A DNA stretch of 64,000 bases, from the NCBI GenBank assembly GCA_963725175.1, contig CAVRXH010000006.1:4960001-5024000 (forward strand). The letters are read 5' to 3'. The translations under genes and the position numbers were made by a program. Under the pieces are notes generated by a model, which searched no databases, was not told the DNA's origin, and worked only from the letters and a program-made list of their open reading frames with translations. This document shows, in pieces, positions 60,660-64,000 of this stretch. Numbering within the stretch: the stretch's first letter is position 1; each line of letters starts with the position of its first letter. The stretch comes from DASUBV01 sp963725175 (GTDB taxonomy: Bacteria > Actinomycetota > Actinomycetes > Streptosporangiales > Streptosporangiaceae).

Positions 60660-61560
60660 CGCCAGCGCAGTACAGAAGCCCGCGGAGCGGCTGGCCGTGC
60701 GCAAGACCTACAAGCTGTATATCGGCGGCAAGTTCCCGCGCTCGGAGTCCGGCCGGTCCTACCCGGTCCGCGACGGCAAGGGCGCGCTGCTGGCGCTGGC
60801 CGCGCAGGGTTCCCGCAAGGACGCGCGGGACGCGGTGGTCGCGGCCCGCGCCGCGTTCGGCGACTGGTCCGGCGCCACCGCCTACAACAGGGGCCAGGTG
60901 CTCTACCGGGTCGCCGAGATGCTGGAGGGCCGGTCCGCCCAGTTCGCCGCCGAGGTGAGCGCCGCCGAGGGCGTCTCGGCCAAGGCGGCCCGCGCCCAGG
61001 TCAGCGCGGCCGTGGACCGGTGGGTCTGGTACGCGGGCTGGCCGGACAAGGTGTCCCAGGTGGCCGGCGCGCCGAACCAGGTCGCCGCGCCGTTCCTGAA
61101 CGTCAGCACGCCGGAGCCGACCGGCGTGGTGGCGATCGTGGCGCCGCCGGCCTCCAGCCTGCTCGGCCTGGTCAGCGTGATCGCCCCGGTGATCGCCACC
61201 GGCAACACCGCCGTGGTGCTGGCCAGCCAGGACCGGCCGCTGCCCGCCATCACGCTGGCCGAGGTGCTGGCCACCTCGGACCTGCCGGGCGGCGTGGTCA
61301 ACCTGCTCACCGGGGACCCCGCCGAAATGGCGCCGGTGCTGGCCGGGCACATGGACGTGGACGCCATCGACGTGACCGGCGCGGGCGACGCCGCCACCGA
61401 GCTGGAGCGGCTGGCCGCGGGCAACCTCAAGCGCGTGCTGCGTCCCCGCGGCAGTGCCGAATCTGACTGGGCCGAGCCGGACTGGGCCCAGCAGCCGGGT
61501 ACCGAGCGGATGCTCGCGTTCCTGGAAATAAAGACGGTCTGGCACCCGGCCGGGATCTAG
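60652..61560 (+). CDS. Short aldehyde dehydrogenase-like protein lacking the catalytic half
   Basis: 302 residues that align with the N-terminal coenzyme-binding half of ALDH (YIGGKFPRSESGRSYPV, VVAIVAPPASSLLGLVSV, VVNLLTGDPAEMAP). There is no ELGGK Glu, no CxxS/CxxG Cys and no C-terminal EEIFGP or FNNxxYGL blocks. After about residue 245 the sequence diverges. A catalytically silent partner or regulator of the adjacent full-length enzyme is likely, and the overlap (ATGTCTGA) suggests a fixed stoichiometry. It does not look like a random truncation, since it has its own C-terminal end. Confidence 0.8.
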   Translation: MSDASAVQKPAERLAVRKTYKLYIGGKFPRSESGRSYPVRDGKGALLALAAQGSRKDARDAVVAARAAFGDWSGATAYNRGQVLYRVAEMLEGRSAQFAAEVSAAEGVSAKAARAQVSAAVDRWVWYAGWPDKVSQVAGAPNQVAAPFLNVSTPEPTGVVAIVAPPASSLLGLVSVIAPVIATGNTAVVLASQDRPLPAITLAEVLATSDLPGGVVNLLTGDPAEMAPVLAGHMDVDAIDVTGAGDAATELERLAAGNLKRVLRPRGSAESDWAEPDWAQQPGTERMLAFLEIKTVWHPAGI

Positions 61561-61584
61561 TTGTGCCGGTCAGATCGAGTCAGG

Positions 61585-62223
61585 TCAGATCGTGCCGAAC
61601 AGCCGGTCGCCCGCGTCGCCGAGGCCGGGCACGATGTAGCCGAGCTCGTTGAGCCGCTCGTCCACGGCCGCCGTCACCACCCGCACGTTCGGGGTCTCGC
61701 CGGGGAACGCCCGCTCGATCCTGGCGATGCCCTCGGGCGCGGCCAGCAGGCAGACCGCCGTGACCGCCGAGACGCCGCGTTCCAGCAGCATCTCCACCAC
61801 CGCTTGCAGAGTCCCGCCGGTGGCCAGCATCGGATCGAGCACGAACGCCTCGCGGTCGCTCAGGTCGGCCGGCAGCCGGGTCGCGTAGGTGGTGGCGACC
61901 AGCGTCTTCTCGTCCCTGGCCATGCCGACGAAGCCGACCTCGGCGCTGGGCAGCAGCCGGGTCATGCCGTCCAGCATGCCCACGCCGGCCCGCAGCACCG
62001 GGACGATCAGCGGGACCGGCTTGGTCAGCTTGACGCCCTGCGCCGTCCCGACCGGCGTGGGCACGGTGACCGGCTCGACCCGGATGTGCCTGGTCGCCTC
62101 GTAGGCCAGCAGGGTGACGAGCTCGTCGGCCAGCCGCCGGAACGTGGGCGTCTCGGTCTGGACGTGGCGCAGCGTGGTGAGCTTGTGCGCGATGAGCGGA
62201 TGATCGGCAACCAGGGTCTGCAT
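61585..62223 (-). CDS. upp: Uracil phosphoribosyltransferase
   Basis: Makes UMP from uracil and PRPP. The 212-residue product has the PRPP loop VLDPMLATGGTLQAVV, FVGMARDEKTL and the C-terminal uracil-binding YIVPGLGDAGDRLFGT. It starts MQTLVADHPLIAHKLTTLR, as usual. It is convergent with the short ALDH-like gene and divergent from sbcD, so it forms its own unit serving the bases released by the phosphorylases. Confidence 0.95.
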   Translation of the reverse strand: MQTLVADHPLIAHKLTTLRHVQTETPTFRRLADELVTLLAYEATRHIRVEPVTVPTPVGTAQGVKLTKPVPLIVPVLRAGVGMLDGMTRLLPSAEVGFVGMARDEKTLVATTYATRLPADLSDREAFVLDPMLATGGTLQAVVEMLLERGVSAVTAVCLLAAPEGIARIERAFPGETPNVRVVTAAVDERLNELGYIVPGLGDAGDRLFGTI

Positions 62224-62305
62224 GGCGGACAGTCTGGCAAAGTCTGCCGACACGCCGGACACCGATCGCCGGTTCTGGCGGCCGCGGGCGGCATGATGGG
62301 CTGCG

Positions 62306-63496
62306 ATGCGGCTGATCCATACCTCGGACTGGCACCTCGGGCGGACCCTGCACGGCGAGAGCCTGCTGGACCACCAGGCTGATTTCCTGGACTGGCTGGT
62401 CGGCGAGGCCGCCGCGCGACGGGCCGACGCGGTGCTGGTGGCCGGGGACATCTACGACCGGGCGGTGCCGCCCGTCGACGCGGTCGCGCTGCTGGACTCC
62501 GCGCTGACGGCGTTCGCGCGGGCGGCCATCCCGGTGCTGCTGACCAGCGGGAACCATGACTCGGCCGTCCGGCTCGGGTTCGGCTCCGGGCTCAGCGAGG
62601 CGGCCGGCATCCACCTGCGGACCCGCGCCGCCGACCTGGACCGCCCGGTGCTGCTGGCCGACGAGGCCGGCCCGCTCGCCGTCTACGGCATCCCCTACCT
62701 GCTGCCCGACGCGGTCATGGCCGAGCTCGGCGCGGAGCGCTCGCACGCCAGCGTGCTGGCCGCCGCCGCACAGCGAATCGCGGCCGACGCGGCGGCCAGG
62801 GGCATCGGCCGGGTGGTCATCGCCGCGCACGCGTTCATCACCGGCACCGCGCAGGCGGCCGTTTCAGAGTCGGAACGGGACATCAGGGTCGGTGGTGTCG
62901 CGCATGCGCCGGCCGGCGTGTTCGGGGCCGTGAGCTACGTCGCGCTCGGTCACCTGCACGGCCAGCAGCAGGTCGCGGCCGGCGCTAGCGAGCCCGGCGG
63001 GTCCGGGCCGCTGGTCAGGTACTCAGGCTCGCCGCTGGCCTTCTCGTTCTCGGAGTCCGGTCACCGCAAGTCGGTGACCGTGGTGGACATCGACGCCGCC
63101 GGGCGGGCCACCGCCACGCTGCTGGCCGCGCCCGTGCCCAGGCCGCTGCGCGAGGTGCGCGGCCGGCTGGATGACCTGCTGGCCAGGGCCGGCGGCGAGC
63201 TGGCCGGGCTGGCCGGGGCCTGGGTCAAGGTGGTGCTCACCGACCCGGCGCGGCCCGCCGCGCCGATGGAGCGGCTGCGGGAGTGCTGGCCGCATGTCAT
63301 CGCGCTTGACTTCCAGCCCGACGGCGGCCTGGTCAGCGCGCAGGCCGACCTGGCCGCGCTGGCCCAGGCCACCGACCCGGTGACGATCTGCGAGCTGTTC
63401 ACCCAGTACGCGGGCGGCGCGGCGCCGGACGCCGCCGAGCGGCAGGTGCTGGCCGACGCGGTCGAGGCCGCGCAGCGCGCCGAGGCGGCGGCCTGA
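62306..63496 (+). CDS. sbcD: Exonuclease SbcCD, D subunit
   Basis: The nuclease subunit of the hairpin- and double-strand-break-processing SbcCD complex. The 396-residue product carries calcineurin-like motifs HTSDWHLGRTL, VAGDIYDRAV, SGNHDSA, AAHAFI and ALGHLHGQQ. A C-terminal capping domain follows. The last A of its TGA is the first base of the sbcC ATG, so the two genes are tightly coupled. Confidence 0.95.
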   Translation: MRLIHTSDWHLGRTLHGESLLDHQADFLDWLVGEAAARRADAVLVAGDIYDRAVPPVDAVALLDSALTAFARAAIPVLLTSGNHDSAVRLGFGSGLSEAAGIHLRTRAADLDRPVLLADEAGPLAVYGIPYLLPDAVMAELGAERSHASVLAAAAQRIAADAAARGIGRVVIAAHAFITGTAQAAVSESERDIRVGGVAHAPAGVFGAVSYVALGHLHGQQQVAAGASEPGGSGPLVRYSGSPLAFSFSESGHRKSVTVVDIDAAGRATATLLAAPVPRPLREVRGRLDDLLARAGGELAGLAGAWVKVVLTDPARPAAPMERLRECWPHVIALDFQPDGGLVSAQADLAALAQATDPVTICELFTQYAGGAAPDAAERQVLADAVEAAQRAEAAA

Positions 63497-64000
63497 TGCG
63501 GCTGCATACGCTGGAACTGACCGGGATCGGTCCCTACGCCAGGCCGCTGGCGGTCGACTTCGACCGGCTGGCCAGCGGCGGGCTTTTCCTGCTTGAGGGG
63601 CCGACCGGCGGCGGGAAGACCACGATCCTGGACGCGATCACGTTCGCGCTCTACGGCGGGCTGTCCGGGGACGGCTCCGGCCGCGACCGGCTGCGCTCGG
63701 ACTTCGCCGGCCCGGCGGACGAGTCGTCGGTCACGCTGGAGTTCTCGGTCGCCGGGACCAGGTACCGGATCCGGCGCAGCCCGGAGTACCAGCGGCCCAA
63801 GCTGCGCGGCGACGGGTTCACCACCCAGGCGTCGCAGGTGCACCTGCAGCGCCGCGAGGGTGACCGCTGGGTCAGCCAGTCCGCGAACAAGGCCGAGGCC
63901 GGCGAGCTGGTGACCGCCGCGATCGGCCTGTCCCGCGATCAGTTCACCCAGGTCATGCTGCTGCCGCAGGGAGAGTTCGCGAAGTTCCTGCGCAGCGACG
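63496..64000 (+). CDS. sbcC: Exonuclease SbcCD, C subunit (3' end outside window)
   Basis: Only the N-terminal 168 residues are present: LTGIGPYARPLAVDF, Walker A EGPTGGGKTTILDAIT, and the Q-loop region FTQVMLLPQGEFAKFLRS, all of the SMC-like ATPase head. The coiled coil and second half lie beyond the window. It pairs with SbcD to open DNA hairpins and protein-blocked ends. Confidence 0.95.
   Translation, partial: MRLHTLELTGIGPYARPLAVDFDRLASGGLFLLEGPTGGGKTTILDAITFALYGGLSGDGSGRDRLRSDFAGPADESSVTLEFSVAGTRYRIRRSPEYQRPKLRGDGFTTQASQVHLQRREGDRWVSQSANKAEAGELVTAAIGLSRDQFTQVMLLPQGEFAKFLRSD

Overview
The window is very GC-rich, with frequent GTG starts, short overlapping operons, a Tat-exported protein and a DUF3052 gene. 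It also carries the nucleoside-uptake/salvage gene set typical of soil actinomycetes. Together these point to the chromosome of a high-GC filamentous actinobacterium; Streptosporangiales or a relative is my guess from gene style, not proof. No tRNA, rRNA, CRISPR array or complete insertion sequence was seen.

Layout. 0-11.4 kb holds housekeeping and envelope genes: a truncated family-2 glycosyltransferase, an SGNH hydrolase, a divergent aminotransferase/LysR pair, arginine deiminase, a DapE-like peptidase, an RlmA-type rRNA methyltransferase, an HtrA-like protease and a NodB-type deacetylase. 11.5-14.8 kb is a sugar/glycolipid set (DegT aminotransferase, NDP-sugar epimerase, MGDG-synthase-like glycosyltransferase). 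14.9-17.3 kb has two TlpA-like thioredoxins and ctaB. 17.3-27.3 kb has a Tat-exported dimethylformamidase-like protein, a LolA-like protein with an ABC exporter, DinG and a secreted subtilase. 27.5-37.5 kb has pirin, a hydrolase, an MFS exporter/TetR operon, Usp, a VOC protein, a class III aminotransferase/aldehyde dehydrogenase pair, and an enoyl-CoA hydratase/TetR pair. A frameshifted NDP-forming acyl-CoA ligase follows.

39.9-46.1 kb is an accessory island with visibly lower GC. It carries an AlbA_2/Schlafen-type ATPase regulator and an XRE-ImmA/PIN two-gene module with its own leaderless promoter. It also has a secreted protein of unknown function and a dense set of broken genes: excisionase-like HTH, IS630 transposase tail, XRE/TPR tail, Nudix lacking its Nudix box, and a YCII fragment. 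Copies of the 3' end of the DUF3052 gene lie at 39905, 42760 and 46101, as expected if elements had inserted repeatedly at that gene's end.

46.5-62.2 kb is a nucleoside uptake and catabolism supercluster. Divergent transcription around 55.2 kb separates a BMP-type ABC importer, purine nucleoside phosphorylase and phosphosugar mutase (left) from cytidine deaminase, pyrimidine phosphorylase, adenosine deaminase, DeoC and two aldehyde dehydrogenase-family proteins (right). An upp gene lies beyond. In concert they would import nucleosides, deaminate and phosphorolyse them, isomerise pentose phosphates, cleave deoxyribose-5-phosphate and oxidise the aldehyde. The window ends in sbcD and the start of sbcC.

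Two genome-style features stand out. Short minisatellites (14-18 bp) occur both between and inside genes. Four otherwise well-conserved genes are broken by a single-base shift, three of them inside or beside GC-rich runs, which suggests either sequencing error or recent decay.
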